Assembly: GCF_020034665.1 (NCBI RefSeq)
Contig: NZ_JAIQDI010000002.1
Coordinates: 62,001-126,000, forward strand
DNA length: 64,000 bases
Source: Niabella beijingensis
Lineage (GTDB): Bacteria > Bacteroidota > Bacteroidia > Chitinophagales > Chitinophagaceae
Direction of reading: 5' to 3'
The translations under genes were made by a program, and so were the position numbers. This document shows, in pieces, positions 35,320 through 45,158 of the stretch. Every line of letters begins with the position of its first letter. Position 1 is the stretch's first letter. Below the pieces are notes generated by a model. The model was not told the DNA's origin, ran no database searches, and worked only from the letters and a program-made list of their open reading frames with translations.

Positions 35320-35438
35320 TAGGGGCTGGGATAACAGAAGCAGTGTATTCGATCAGGTTATGAGTATTTTCGATGGGGCAGCTTTTTTTTTCGATAAAAG
35401 GGCCGGCTGTTTTTTTATTAGGGCAGCCGTTTGCATGC

Positions 35439-35852
35439 TTACCTGCCGGAACGCATTGCCTTCACAATTTTCAGCGTTTTATCTGCAGCCAGTTTTTTAT
35501 AGTTTGATGTTTCAACACCAAAAATAGCAACTTTGCCTGCCGCATCACAGTGTACGCCCCAGCCGTAGCGTTTTGTAAGCGGCGAAGCACGCAGACAGGG
35601 TTGTCCTTTTGAAAAGTACGCCTCTCTTGCCGCCTTTAGTTGGCTCCGGGGGATCTGGTTCTTTACAGCGAAGCAGTGAAACAATACATCATCCGATGTG
35701 AAAGTGTATGGGTTTTCCATGATCATTTCAAACTGAAGATTGGCTGCTGTTTTTCCTGAAAGTTTCAGCGGTGGAACTTCGGCCGTCTTGACCGGACAAT
35801 CGGGGGCAACTTCAATAAATGTATCCTGGTAGTTTGTTGTATGCTGTTTCAT
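35439..35852 (-). CDS. DUF6157 family protein
   Basis: From ATG 35852 (MKQHTTNYQDTFIEVAPDCPV) the product is 137 residues. The whole protein follows the DUF6157 pattern: HTTNYQDTFIEVAPDCPVK, LQFEMIMENPYTFTSDDVLF, and YFSKGQPCLRASPLTKRYGW, then KAMRS at the end. The function of the family is not known. The high conservation of FSKGQxCxRASPLTKRYGWG suggests an enzymatic or nucleic-acid-binding site. It has no signal peptide and is probably cytosolic. Confidence 0.87.
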   Translation of the reverse strand: MKQHTTNYQDTFIEVAPDCPVKTAEVPPLKLSGKTAANLQFEMIMENPYTFTSDDVLFHCFAVKNQIPRSQLKAAREAYFSKGQPCLRASPLTKRYGWGVHCDAAGKVAIFGVETSNYKKLAADKTLKIVKAMRSGR

Positions 35853-36371
35853 ATTTACGGAGGGTTTGATCCTTACGCACAATTTTAACGAACGCCGAAT
35901 TGCAGGCAGTCAAATCTATGACAAAATCCGGAATGGTGTCAATGGCAGTGTTGGAAGAAGCTCAATGCTTTATTCCCGCCGGCGGATAACGGGACTGTCT
36001 TTGTTTTTCTGCCGGACGGCGATATGTGAGGATCCGGCAGTTGCTGAAAATATAAAAATGAAGTATCTTTTAGTTTGTAAAAACATAAAAATCAAAAATT
36101 TGAATATTTTATTTTTTAAAATATTTTTTTTGAGATTCGTAATTTCCCCCGTAAATGTCGTTGAAAAAACAGGCACTTTTTTCTATTTTCGGTAGGTACC
36201 GGTTGTCGGTTTCAGGAAGCACGTCATGTAAAAACAGTTTCGGGCTTATATTGATCCGGTAGTAATACATCGTGATGAAAATGACCGATCTTCCCGTGTA
36301 AAAGGAATGCCTCTTTCCGCCCGTGTTTGTGGCGCAACCTGAACGATTCTTAAGAATAAAAAATAATAACG
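35853..36371. other. 519-base intergenic region before the utilisation locus
   Basis: The stretch holds no convincing gene. A strongly AT-rich core at about 36040-36140 (runs of A and T around TTTAAAATATTTTTTTT) marks the boundary between household genes and the glycan locus. A TTTG at about 36330 followed by an A-rich tract lies just before the GH127 start. An open frame at 35866-36195 is low-complexity and is not supported. Confidence 0.5.
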
Positions 36372-38219
36372 ATGATGCTTATTCAGAAACTTCTTGCTGC
36401 ATTTTTAGTTGCTTTATTTATAATGCCGCAGGCGGATGCCCAACCGGCGATGCGCCCCGTTGAGAAAACAGGATACCGTATTCCTGCCGTCTGCGAAATC
36501 CGGTTGCCCGAAACAGACCGGCTGACGGGCTACCTGGGAGCGCGCTATGATCTTAATCTGAAGAACCGGCTGTTGAAAATTGATGAAAAGGGAATACTGG
36601 AAGGCTTTGTATCACGTCCCGGAAAACAACGCTGGATCGGCGAGCATGCAGGGAAATATCTTGAAGCGGCTGCCAATACCTGGCTGATCACAAAGGACAG
36701 GGAGCTGAAAACCCAGATGGACCGGATTTTTACCACGCTGATCCAAACCCAGCTGCCGGATGGCTATCTGGGTACTTATCTTCCGGATAGTTACTGGAGC
36801 TCATGGGATGTATGGGTGCATAAATATGACCTGGTTGGTCTGCTGGCCTATTATAACGCCACAGGGAATGCCAGGGCCCTGGAAACGGCCGTAAAAGTGG
36901 GTGATCTGCTGGTAAAGAAATTTGGCGATGCGGACGGGCAAAAGGATATCATAAAGGCCGGTTCGCATGTGGGTATGGCCGCTACTTCTGTGATCGATCC
37001 GATGACGGAGTTGTATCGATGGACCGGGGATCAGCGGTACCTCGATTTTTGCCGCTATATCATACGGTCATATGATCATGCCGGCGGGCCTGCCATCATC
37101 AACACCCTGCTGAAGGAAAAGCAGGTGATTAAAGTAGCCAACGGAAAAGCATACGAAATGTTGTCGAACCTGGTAGGCATTGTAAAACTATACCGGCTTA
37201 CCGGTGAGCCGGATTATCTGAAAGCGGCCCGGTATGCATTTGATGATATCGTATCAAAACGGCTGTTCATCACCGGCACTACCAGCGATCATGAACATTT
37301 TATCGCCGATGGTGTGCTGAAGGCGGATACTTCAGCACATATGGGCGAAGGATGTGTGACCACGACCTGGATCCAGCTGAACATGCAATTATTTGCCATC
37401 AGCGGGGAGCTGAAATATTATAATGAAATAGAACGTGCTGTTTACAACCAGCTGCTGGCGGCAGAAAACCCGGCAACCGGCTGTGTGAGCTATTATACAC
37501 CGCTGATCGGTGAAAAACCCTACCGCTGCCATATCACCTGTTGCCTGTCGAGTGTACCGCGTGGCATTGCATTACTTCCCTATCTGAATTATGTCAGGTT
37601 GAATAACCGGCCGACATTACTGCTCTACGAAGCCGCTGCCATAAAGGATCAGGTACGAACGGCAGCGGGAAAGGAACTCCCGGTATCACTTTTGGTCAGC
37701 AGTGATTTTCCGGACAAAGGCAGTGCAACGATAAAACTGAGTATTCCTTCGACAGCAAGGTTTGCATTACAGCTCAGGGTACCGGTTTGGGCAAAGGCCT
37801 TCAAAGCAGTGGCCGGTGGCCGTACCTATACCGGCAAAGCGGACAAGCTGATCATTATAGACCGGAACTGGGAAAGGGAAAATAAGATATCGGTTTCATT
37901 TGAAATACCGGTGCAGGCATTGCCGGGCGGACAAAGTTATCCCGGTGCTGTAGCCGTTCAGCGGGGTCCCCAGGTACTGTCGGTGGATCAGTCGCTGAAT
38001 CCTTCTCTTGATCCTGCTGCATTAAATCTCAATACCGCTTCCGGCATAAAGCTGCGGCAAGCCCGTGAAACACTTCCGGCAGAATGGATCGGCAAACAGG
38101 CTTATGCCACCACATTCAGGAACGCTGCCGGTCAGCCGCAGTCCCTGATACTGGTACCCTATGCAGAGGCGGGGCAAACCGGTGGTACTGCTAATGTATG
38201 GATAACTGTCCGGCCTTAA
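36372..38219 (+). CDS. GH127-family beta-L-arabinofuranosidase
   Basis: The 615-residue enzyme has a signal peptide (MMLIQKLLAAFLVALFIMPQADA) and an (alpha/alpha)6 barrel plus beta-sandwich layout. E326-x-C328 in GEGCVTTTW and C390-C391 in CHITCCLSS line up with the zinc-binding Glu338, Cys340, Cys417 and Cys418 of HypBA1, in which Cys417 is the nucleophile; E308 in DHEHF may be the acid/base. It would release beta-L-arabinofuranose or a related L-sugar from plant glycans in the periplasm. GH127 relatives such as GH146 have similar motifs. It is transcribed separately from susC, 569 bases upstream of it. Confidence 0.85.
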   Translation: MMLIQKLLAAFLVALFIMPQADAQPAMRPVEKTGYRIPAVCEIRLPETDRLTGYLGARYDLNLKNRLLKIDEKGILEGFVSRPGKQRWIGEHAGKYLEAAANTWLITKDRELKTQMDRIFTTLIQTQLPDGYLGTYLPDSYWSSWDVWVHKYDLVGLLAYYNATGNARALETAVKVGDLLVKKFGDADGQKDIIKAGSHVGMAATSVIDPMTELYRWTGDQRYLDFCRYIIRSYDHAGGPAIINTLLKEKQVIKVANGKAYEMLSNLVGIVKLYRLTGEPDYLKAARYAFDDIVSKRLFITGTTSDHEHFIADGVLKADTSAHMGEGCVTTTWIQLNMQLFAISGELKYYNEIERAVYNQLLAAENPATGCVSYYTPLIGEKPYRCHITCCLSSVPRGIALLPYLNYVRLNNRPTLLLYEAAAIKDQVRTAAGKELPVSLLVSSDFPDKGSATIKLSIPSTARFALQLRVPVWAKAFKAVAGGRTYTGKADKLIIIDRNWERENKISVSFEIPVQALPGGQSYPGAVAVQRGPQVLSVDQSLNPSLDPAALNLNTASGIKLRQARETLPAEWIGKQAYATTFRNAAGQPQSLILVPYAEAGQTGGTANVWITVRP

Positions 38220-38788
38220 AAAATGCGGGCAGTCAAAACAACGTGCTGCTCATATCCTCAGGCACGTGGAGGGACGTATGCAGGGCCCACCGTATGAACT
38301 GACCGGTATCCGGTCATTATGTATTTATGCCACAGGATAAGAAGCCAGCTCCTTCTTCAAAAGAAGTGCCGTTACCGATACGGGCTGTTTACCCTTAAAG
38401 TATATATTGTTTATGCCCCCGTCCCGGGAGGCTGTGGTCCGTCACTGCAGAAAAGCTACACCAAAACACCCTGCATTTCGAACGGTCAAAATTGTATTAC
38501 AAATAGCCTTAAATGTTGAAGCAAGATTTAGCGACTCATAATATTTTCGTTTTAATTAGCGATACGATCCTTGTATAAACGTTACGATTGCTTGCGTGAT
38601 ATCAGCTGCCGGATACAGCCTCTGTAAGGGGTTGCAGCGAAGGCGTTTTGTTTCACGTTTTTTGGGAATAGTACCCGCATCCGGATCCACGGAGCTGGCC
38701 ATTCGCAGGGCAGTTGCATGTCCTTTGTACATGGCTTAAAGAAAATGACGGCGATCGCTTATTAAGATCATCTGAAAATGATTTGGAA
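38220..38788. other. 569-base intergenic and leader region between GH127 and susC
   Basis: TGACCGG-TAT-CCGGTCA (38300-38315) is a perfect inverted repeat 80 bases after the GH127 stop. The conserved regulatory element at 38484-38549 lies in the middle. From its -7-like end to the susC ATG there are about 239 bases with no convincing gene, so susC seems to have a long leader. Confidence 0.5.
38484..38549 (+). promoter_or_regulatory. Shared regulatory element, copy A (upstream of susC)
   Basis: It begins GGTCAAAATTGTATTACAA and ends TCATAATATTTTCG. Against copy B (47303-47369) about 32 of the first 38 bases and all of the last 14 are identical, with one length change between. TATTTTCG at the end resembles the -7 box TAnnTTTG. 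Two AAAT-containing half-sites lie 22 bases apart, two helical turns, which suits an AraC-type dimer. Confidence 0.8.
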
Positions 38789-41700
38789 ATGAAAATAAAA
38801 CCCCTACTGCGTTGTCTTACATTAAAAACAGGTGCCCGTTCCGGATTTATTTTTTGCTGTACTTTTTTATTTGTGGCAGCAAACGGGCAGCAGCAGGATA
38901 CTGCCCGGGTATTTGGTAAAGTACTGAATGAGGATGGCAAACCGGTAAGTAATGCATCGGTTGCGGTCAAAGGCACTAATACCGGAACACAGACGGATCC
39001 GAATGGTAACTTCCTGATCGCCGCAGCGGGTGGCGACAGCCTCGTCATATCAGCGGTAAATTATTTGTCCCGGTCTGTTCTTACGGAAAGGGGAACGGAA
39101 CTCACCGTTATCCTGAAACCGGATCAGCAGGGGCAGAACCTGGGTGAGATAGTGGTAGTGGGTTATGAAACCCGAAAAAAAGAACAGGTAGTAGGGGCGG
39201 TAACAACCGTAAAACCAGAGGACCTTCGGATACCGACAAGCAACCTCACCACGGCCCTGGCAGGAAAAGTAGCGGGCGTGATCGCCTATCAGCGCACGGG
39301 AGAACCCGGTGCGGATAATGCCGATTTCTTTGTGAGAGGGGTTACCACCTTCGGGTATAAGAACGGACCGCTGATCCTGATCGACGGCATCGAATCTTCC
39401 AGTACCGATCTGGCACGGTTGCGGGTGGATGATATCGCTTCCTTTTCCATCCTGAAGGATGCCACGTCCACGGCGGTTTACGGGGCAAGAGGAGCCAATG
39501 GAGTGATCCTCGTAAACACGAAGCGGGGTAAGGTGGGTAAGGCCAAGATCGAACTGCGGGCAGAGAATTCTGTTTCAACGGCCACAAAAAATATCGAGCT
39601 CGCTGATCCGGTAACCTATATGAAAATGGCGAACGAAGCGGTGCTGACGAGAGACCCGCTGGGCAAGATCCTTTATTCGGATGATAAGATCAACCGTACC
39701 GGAAAGGAAGGCTCCAGCCCTTATATCTATCCGGCTAACGACTGGCGCAAACTGCTGTTTAAGGATTATGCCAACAACCAGCGGTACACCCTTAATGTAA
39801 GCGGTGGCGGTGGTGTGGCGCGGTACTTTGTCTCAGGCGGACTAAGCGAAGACCATGGCGTACTGCGGGTAGATAAGCTGAACAATTTTAATAACAATAT
39901 CAATCTGAAAAGTTTTTCCTTGCGCTCAAATGTAGACATTGATGTAACGAAGACCACGATGCTGACAGTAAGGCTCTACGGGAATTTTGATGATTACCAG
40001 GGCCCCATCTATTCGGGGAATGATATGTACGGTATGATGATGCATTCCAATCCGGTTCAGTTCCCCGCCACTTTTCCCAGCGATTCGGCGCATGCATTTG
40101 TGCGGCATATCATGTTTGGTAATAATGTAACACAGGGGCAGCAGGGAAGCCTGTACCAGAACCCTTACGCAGAAATGGTACGGGGCTACCGCGACTGGAA
40201 CCGTTCGAATATGATGGCCCAGATGGAAATCAGACAAAACCTGGGCAGCTGGATAAAGGGGCTGAACCTGCGGGGTATGTTCTATGTGAACCGGTATTCC
40301 TATACTACGGTTACCCGGTCTTATAATCCGTTTTATTATGAGATCGCTTCCTATGACCCGGTTTCGCAGCAATACAATATAAATGTCATTAACTCTTCTT
40401 CCAATCCCAACCCGGTTGGTCCCATCGGCACCGAGTACCTGGGGTTCACTGCCGACCCGGATCTCAGGGAGATCAACTCCAATTTCTATGGGGAGGCGGT
40501 ACTGAACTATGATAATGTTTTTAACGGGAAACATTCGGTAAGCGGCATGCTGGTAGGGATCCTGCAACAGCGGCTGAATTCCGCGGCGAATTCCCTGCTG
40601 AACTCCCTGCCGTTCCGGAACTCGGGCCTGTCGGGCCGGTTTACCTACGGCTATAAAAGCAGGTATTACGGAGAATTCAATTTTGGATACAACGGCTCGG
40701 AGCGGTTCCATCAATCCAGGCGGTTCGGTTTTTTCCCATCAGCTGGTGTCGCCTGGACGGTTCATAATGAAAAATTCTTTGATCCGCTTAAAGAAGTGAT
40801 CACCACATTAAAGCTCCGGTATACTTACGGGCTGATCGGAAACGATGCGATCGGCTCACCCTCCGATCGCTTCTTTTACCTTTCGGAAGTAAATATGAAT
40901 TCCGATGACCGGTATGCCCAGTTCGGAAGAGGTGATGCGGGAGCCGTGAAAGGATTGAACGGAGTACTGATCACCCGTTATGCCAATGAGGATATTACCT
41001 GGGAGAAATCGTACCAGCAGAACCTGGGGATCGAGCTTGGTGTGCTCCGCGCTGCAACCCTGAATATCGATCTTTTCAAACAGCACCGGAAGAACATTCT
41101 TATGACCCGTGCCTATATACCCGGCACGATGGGATTGTCGGCCCCGGTGAGAGCCAATGTGGGTGAAGCTACTTCCCAAGGAATTGACCTGTCGTTGAAC
41201 CTGAGCCAATCATTTAACAACGGCCTGTTCCTTTCGGGTATGGGAAATTTTACCTATGCTACCAATAAGTATGCGGTATTTGAAGAACCCTTTTATAAAG
41301 AGCGGTACCGGTCACAGGTCGGACAAAATATCAATCAGCAGTTCGGGTATATTGCGGAGCGCCTGTTCGTGGATGATGAGGATGCCCGGAACGCGCCCAA
41401 CCAGAATTCGGCTTATCCCGTCCGGGGCGGGGATATCAAATACCTGGATGTAAACCGCGACGGCCAAATAACGGATGCAGACCGGGTGCCTATCGGTTAT
41501 CCCACAGTACCGGAGATCGTATACGGTTTTGGGGTTTCGGCCACCTATAAGAACATTGATCTTTCTGTTTTCTTCCAGGGTCTGGCGCACGAATCTTTCT
41601 GGATCGATTATGCGGCGTTGTCCCCTTTTGTAAATGAAACGCAGGTGATGAAGGTGATCGCAGATGATTACTGGAGCGAGCAACACCAGAACAGCTATGC

Positions 41701-41989
41701 CTTCTGGCCGCGGTTGAGCAACTATATAAATCCCAATAATAACAGGCCCAGTACCTGGTTTATGAGAAACGGCAGTTTCCTGCGGCTGAAGACTGCGGAG
41801 CTGGGGTATACATTGCCGCAGCACCTCACAAAGAAGATCCATGCATCTGCTGTCCGTATTTATTTCAGCGGGAATAACCTGCTGACCTTTAGCAAGTTCA
41901 AACTCTGGGATGTTGAAATGGGGGGTAATGGCCTGGGATACCCCATTCAAAAAGTATACAACATCGGTCTTCATATCCGGTTTAATTAA
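38789..41989 (+). CDS. susC: SusC/RagA-family TonB-dependent outer membrane transporter
   Basis: From ATG 38789 (MKIKPLLRCLTLKTGARSG) the protein has 1066 residues, with a signal peptide ending near ANGQ. In order it has a carboxypeptidase-regulatory-like domain (RVFGKVLNEDGKPVSNASV), the TonB box region EIVVVGYETRKKEQ, the plug (LAGKVAGVIAYQRTGEP, then ILIDGIESS, SILKDATSTAVYGARGANGV) and a 22-strand barrel ending KVYNIGLHIRFN. It imports oligosaccharides with its SusD lid. susD follows 19 bases later. The upstream regulatory element links it to the operon at 47396. Confidence 0.96.
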   Translation: MKIKPLLRCLTLKTGARSGFIFCCTFLFVAANGQQQDTARVFGKVLNEDGKPVSNASVAVKGTNTGTQTDPNGNFLIAAAGGDSLVISAVNYLSRSVLTERGTELTVILKPDQQGQNLGEIVVVGYETRKKEQVVGAVTTVKPEDLRIPTSNLTTALAGKVAGVIAYQRTGEPGADNADFFVRGVTTFGYKNGPLILIDGIESSSTDLARLRVDDIASFSILKDATSTAVYGARGANGVILVNTKRGKVGKAKIELRAENSVSTATKNIELADPVTYMKMANEAVLTRDPLGKILYSDDKINRTGKEGSSPYIYPANDWRKLLFKDYANNQRYTLNVSGGGGVARYFVSGGLSEDHGVLRVDKLNNFNNNINLKSFSLRSNVDIDVTKTTMLTVRLYGNFDDYQGPIYSGNDMYGMMMHSNPVQFPATFPSDSAHAFVRHIMFGNNVTQGQQGSLYQNPYAEMVRGYRDWNRSNMMAQMEIRQNLGSWIKGLNLRGMFYVNRYSYTTVTRSYNPFYYEIASYDPVSQQYNINVINSSSNPNPVGPIGTEYLGFTADPDLREINSNFYGEAVLNYDNVFNGKHSVSGMLVGILQQRLNSAANSLLNSLPFRNSGLSGRFTYGYKSRYYGEFNFGYNGSERFHQSRRFGFFPSAGVAWTVHNEKFFDPLKEVITTLKLRYTYGLIGNDAIGSPSDRFFYLSEVNMNSDDRYAQFGRGDAGAVKGLNGVLITRYANEDITWEKSYQQNLGIELGVLRAATLNIDLFKQHRKNILMTRAYIPGTMGLSAPVRANVGEATSQGIDLSLNLSQSFNNGLFLSGMGNFTYATNKYAVFEEPFYKERYRSQVGQNINQQFGYIAERLFVDDEDARNAPNQNSAYPVRGGDIKYLDVNRDGQITDADRVPIGYPTVPEIVYGFGVSATYKNIDLSVFFQGLAHESFWIDYAALSPFVNETQVMKVIADDYWSEQHQNSYAFWPRLSNYINPNNNRPSTWFMRNGSFLRLKTAELGYTLPQHLTKKIHASAVRIYFSGNNLLTFSKFKLWDVEMGGNGLGYPIQKVYNIGLHIRFN

Positions 41990-42008
41990 ACTCTTTAAAA
42001 TACATCGT

Positions 42009-43892
42009 ATGAAAAAGCTGGCTTTTGTTCTGATCATACTATCAGGTTTGTCTTCCTCCTGTAAGCGTTACCTGGATATTGTGCCCGATAATGTAGCCAC
42101 ATTGGACAATGCATTTTCGCTGCGCGGGGAAGCAGAGAAATATTTATTCACCTGTTATTTCTATTTGCCCCGGGAATCGGATTATAATGGTTCTCCTGCA
42201 TTGCTGGGGGGCGATGAAATATGGGAGCTGCCGGATATTAACACCACAAGCATCTATAGAAACCTTGCACAGGGGAATCAGAATGTACTCGAACCCATCG
42301 GAGGGGAATACTGGAACCGCATGTATATGGGCATCCGGGACTGTAATATTTTTTTATCGAATATCGGGAGGGTGCCGGACATTCAGCCTTACGAACGGCA
42401 GCAATGGATCGCGGAGGCAAAATTCCTGAAGGCCTATTATCATTTTATACTGCTGCGCATGTACGGTCCTGTTCCGCTGGTAAGGGCCAACCTGCCCATT
42501 TCTGCAGGGCCCGATGAAGTAAAAGTATTCCGGGAACCGGTGGATACCTGCTTCAATTATATCGTGCAGCTGCTGGATGAAGCAAAGGATGACCTGCCTC
42601 AGGTGATCAATGATCCGCAATACTTCGGTAAGATCACAAAGCCGGTAGCCTACAGTTTAAAGGCAAAGATCCTTACTTATGCAGCCAGTCCGTTATTTAA
42701 CGGGAATGCAGAGCAGGCAACATTAAAGAATGCAGACGGCAGGCAACTTTTTAATACTGCTTATGATGAAAAGAAATGGCAGCGTGCGGCTGAAGCGTGT
42801 AAAGAAGCCATCGGGGTTTGTGAAGCGGCAGGTATAAAACTTTACGAACAGCCAAAGAACCTGTTACAATATGAATTGAGTGATACCATGCAGGTGCAGC
42901 TGGGGCTCCGGAAGGCCGTAACAGAAAAATGGAACAGTGAGATCATATGGGCCAATACCCAGAGCTGGAACAGCTGGTTTCAAAACCTGGCTTCGCCGGA
43001 CTGGGACCCAAGTCCGCAGGCCCGCGTATGGATGGACAACCGGTACAACGCGCCCCTCAAGATCGCTGAACAGTTCTATACCAAGAACGGGCTGCCGATC
43101 AGTGAAGACAAAACATGGGATTACCAGGCCCGTTATACCACCCGGACCGCCACAACACCATACCGTCTGTATCTCAAAACAGGTTATACCACTGCCGCGC
43201 TTAATTTTGACCGGGAGCCCCGGTTCTATGCCTACCTGGGCTTTGATGGCGGTATCTGGTTCGGGCAGGGAAAATTTGATGATAAAAAAGACGGGGAATT
43301 GTTCTATCTCCAGACAAAGCTGGGTGACCCTTTGGGGAAATCTTCGGCTTTTACCGGCCCGGTAACGGGCTACTCGCTCAAAAAACTGATCCATCCCGAA
43401 AACCTGCGCGCCACTACCAGCTATACGATCGTGCAATATCCCTGGCCACTGATGCGACTGGCAGACCTGTATCTTTTATACAGCGAATGCCTGAATGAAG
43501 CAGCGGGCCCGTCACCCCTGGTGTTTCAGTACCTGAACAAAGTGCGTGCCCGTGCAGGGGTCCCGGATGTGGAAAAAGCCTGGACCGAATTTTCAAGAAC
43601 TCCTTCAAAGATCACCGGCAAAGACGGGGTACGGCAGATCATCCACCGCGAACGTCTGAATGAACTGGCTTTTGAGCAAAACAGGTTCTGGGATCTGCGA
43701 AGATGGAAAGAAGCTGTAACGGAAATGAACCGGGCGATCAGCGGATGGAATGTTTATGGCTCCGATGTGGCCAGTTACTACAGGGCTACAACCCTCTTTG
43801 TGCCACGCTTTGGACTCAAGGATTATTTTTTTCCGTTGTCGGAATATGAACGGAATGTAAACCCCAATCTTGTACAAAACATCGGATGGTAA
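42009..43892 (+). CDS. susD: SusD/RagB-family nutrient-binding outer membrane lipoprotein
   Basis: From ATG 42009 (MKKLAFVLIILSGLSSSCKRYLD) the product is 627 residues, with lipobox LSSSC and the typical SusD opening CKRYLDIVPDN. TPR-like helices (EAKFLKAYYHFILLRMYGPVPLV; WPLMRLADLYLLYSECLNEA) and the C-terminal RERLNELAFEQNRFWDLRRWKEA and FPLSEYERNVNPNLVQNIGW complete the family pattern. It closes the SusC pore from outside and captures the glycan. It shares the operon with susC, and the next gene starts on the base after its stop. Confidence 0.96.
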   Translation: MKKLAFVLIILSGLSSSCKRYLDIVPDNVATLDNAFSLRGEAEKYLFTCYFYLPRESDYNGSPALLGGDEIWELPDINTTSIYRNLAQGNQNVLEPIGGEYWNRMYMGIRDCNIFLSNIGRVPDIQPYERQQWIAEAKFLKAYYHFILLRMYGPVPLVRANLPISAGPDEVKVFREPVDTCFNYIVQLLDEAKDDLPQVINDPQYFGKITKPVAYSLKAKILTYAASPLFNGNAEQATLKNADGRQLFNTAYDEKKWQRAAEACKEAIGVCEAAGIKLYEQPKNLLQYELSDTMQVQLGLRKAVTEKWNSEIIWANTQSWNSWFQNLASPDWDPSPQARVWMDNRYNAPLKIAEQFYTKNGLPISEDKTWDYQARYTTRTATTPYRLYLKTGYTTAALNFDREPRFYAYLGFDGGIWFGQGKFDDKKDGELFYLQTKLGDPLGKSSAFTGPVTGYSLKKLIHPENLRATTSYTIVQYPWPLMRLADLYLLYSECLNEAAGPSPLVFQYLNKVRARAGVPDVEKAWTEFSRTPSKITGKDGVRQIIHRERLNELAFEQNRFWDLRRWKEAVTEMNRAISGWNVYGSDVASYYRATTLFVPRFGLKDYFFPLSEYERNVNPNLVQNIGW

Positions 43893-45134
43893 ATGCTTAA
43901 AAGAACCGATATGTTAAAAATGAAACAGCTTTTCCCGTTGGTCATCACTTTGCTGGTGGTGCTGGGCTGCAAGCGACAGGACAATTATATCAATTATACG
44001 GATGCAACGCTTCCGGCCCCCGCGCAGGTATATGACCTCCGGGTGACTTCGGTGGCCGGAGGCGCATATATCGTGTATAAAGTACCCGGGGATTCAAATT
44101 TACGGTATGTAAAGGCCGTTTATGAAACGGCTCCGGGAACAAAATGGGAGGTAAAGGCTTCTTATTTTAATGATACCCTGAAAGTGGAAGGCTTTGGTGA
44201 TACTTCAATACATGAGGTGCAGATTTACAGTGTTGGCAAAAATGAAAAAGAATCGAGCCCTGTTGTGGTGCAGGTAAAACCATTGTTGCCGGCGATCATG
44301 TCGGTGTACAAAACAGTTGCAATCTCCGGTACTTTTGGCGGGGTGAATGTCCGGCTTCAGAATCCCGGTCGTTCCAACCTGGCGGTGGTAGTGCTGCACG
44401 ATCCGTTAAAGGATGGTAACCTGAAGGAACTGACCACTTATTACTCTGCTGCGGACCGGATCAGTTTTTCTGTACGGGGGATGGATACGACCGATAAAAA
44501 GATCTCCCTGTATCTGCGGGATCGCTGGAACAATAAAACGGCTGCCACCACCGCCCTGATAAAACCGCTGTACGAAGAGCTGATCGATAAGGCGTCATGG
44601 AAGCCGCTATACCTCCCCGGCGATACCTATGACTATGTGGAAGGCTATGTATTGCCAAAGCTCTGGGACAACGGGCTGGGCTACTGTTGCCTGTTTGCCT
44701 CCAAGGGCTATACCTTCCCGCATACGATCACTATTGATTTTGGAAAACAGGTCGTCCTGAGCCGGATGAAGACCTGGCAGCATCCCGAATCACCCTATAA
44801 CGGACCAAGCGTGAAAGAGTTTGAGGTTTGGGGCAGCAATACATTTAATCCCGACGGTGATTATGAAGATCCTGTTACCAAAACCTATCGCAGCAACTGG
44901 GTCAGACTGGGCGTGTTCAGTTCGTATAAACCTTCCGGTGCCCCACTGGGGACAGTGACCAATGAAGACCGGGATTACGCACTGAACAAAGGTGAGGACT
45001 TTGAGTTTGAGGCAGGACTGCCCGCCGTAAGATATCTCCGGTTTAAGACCACCGCCACCTATGCCAATACTGCAGGACAACAGGGTGCGGTAGTACTTCA
45101 GGAGCTTACCCTTTGGGGGCAGGAGATAAAATAA
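43893..45134 (+). CDS. Surface glycan-binding-type lipoprotein with DUF4959/DUF5126/DUF5000-like domains
   Basis: The 413-residue product has the lipobox VVLGC. It may start at 43893 or at the internal ATGs at 43911 or 43920, the last two giving a more usual signal. N-terminal fibronectin-like beta domains (LPAPAQVYDLRVTSVAGGAYIVYK) precede a discoidin-like C-terminal domain (PHTITIDFGKQVVLSRMKTWQHPES, then VKEFEVWGSN, VRYLRFKTTATY, VVLQELTLWG). This DUF5000 type is common behind susD and is thought to bind glycan at the cell surface. It is in the susCD operon. Confidence 0.87.
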   Translation: MLKRTDMLKMKQLFPLVITLLVVLGCKRQDNYINYTDATLPAPAQVYDLRVTSVAGGAYIVYKVPGDSNLRYVKAVYETAPGTKWEVKASYFNDTLKVEGFGDTSIHEVQIYSVGKNEKESSPVVVQVKPLLPAIMSVYKTVAISGTFGGVNVRLQNPGRSNLAVVVLHDPLKDGNLKELTTYYSAADRISFSVRGMDTTDKKISLYLRDRWNNKTAATTALIKPLYEELIDKASWKPLYLPGDTYDYVEGYVLPKLWDNGLGYCCLFASKGYTFPHTITIDFGKQVVLSRMKTWQHPESPYNGPSVKEFEVWGSNTFNPDGDYEDPVTKTYRSNWVRLGVFSSYKPSGAPLGTVTNEDRDYALNKGEDFEFEAGLPAVRYLRFKTTATYANTAGQQGAVVLQELTLWGQEIK

Positions 45135-45158
45135 TTTATAGAAATCAATTGCACTAAA

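Noticed and set aside
35866..36195. 109-residue open frame in the gap before GH127
   Set aside because: Its second half is AT-rich low-complexity sequence with Lys/Ile/Phe runs and it has no start context; it looks like chance.
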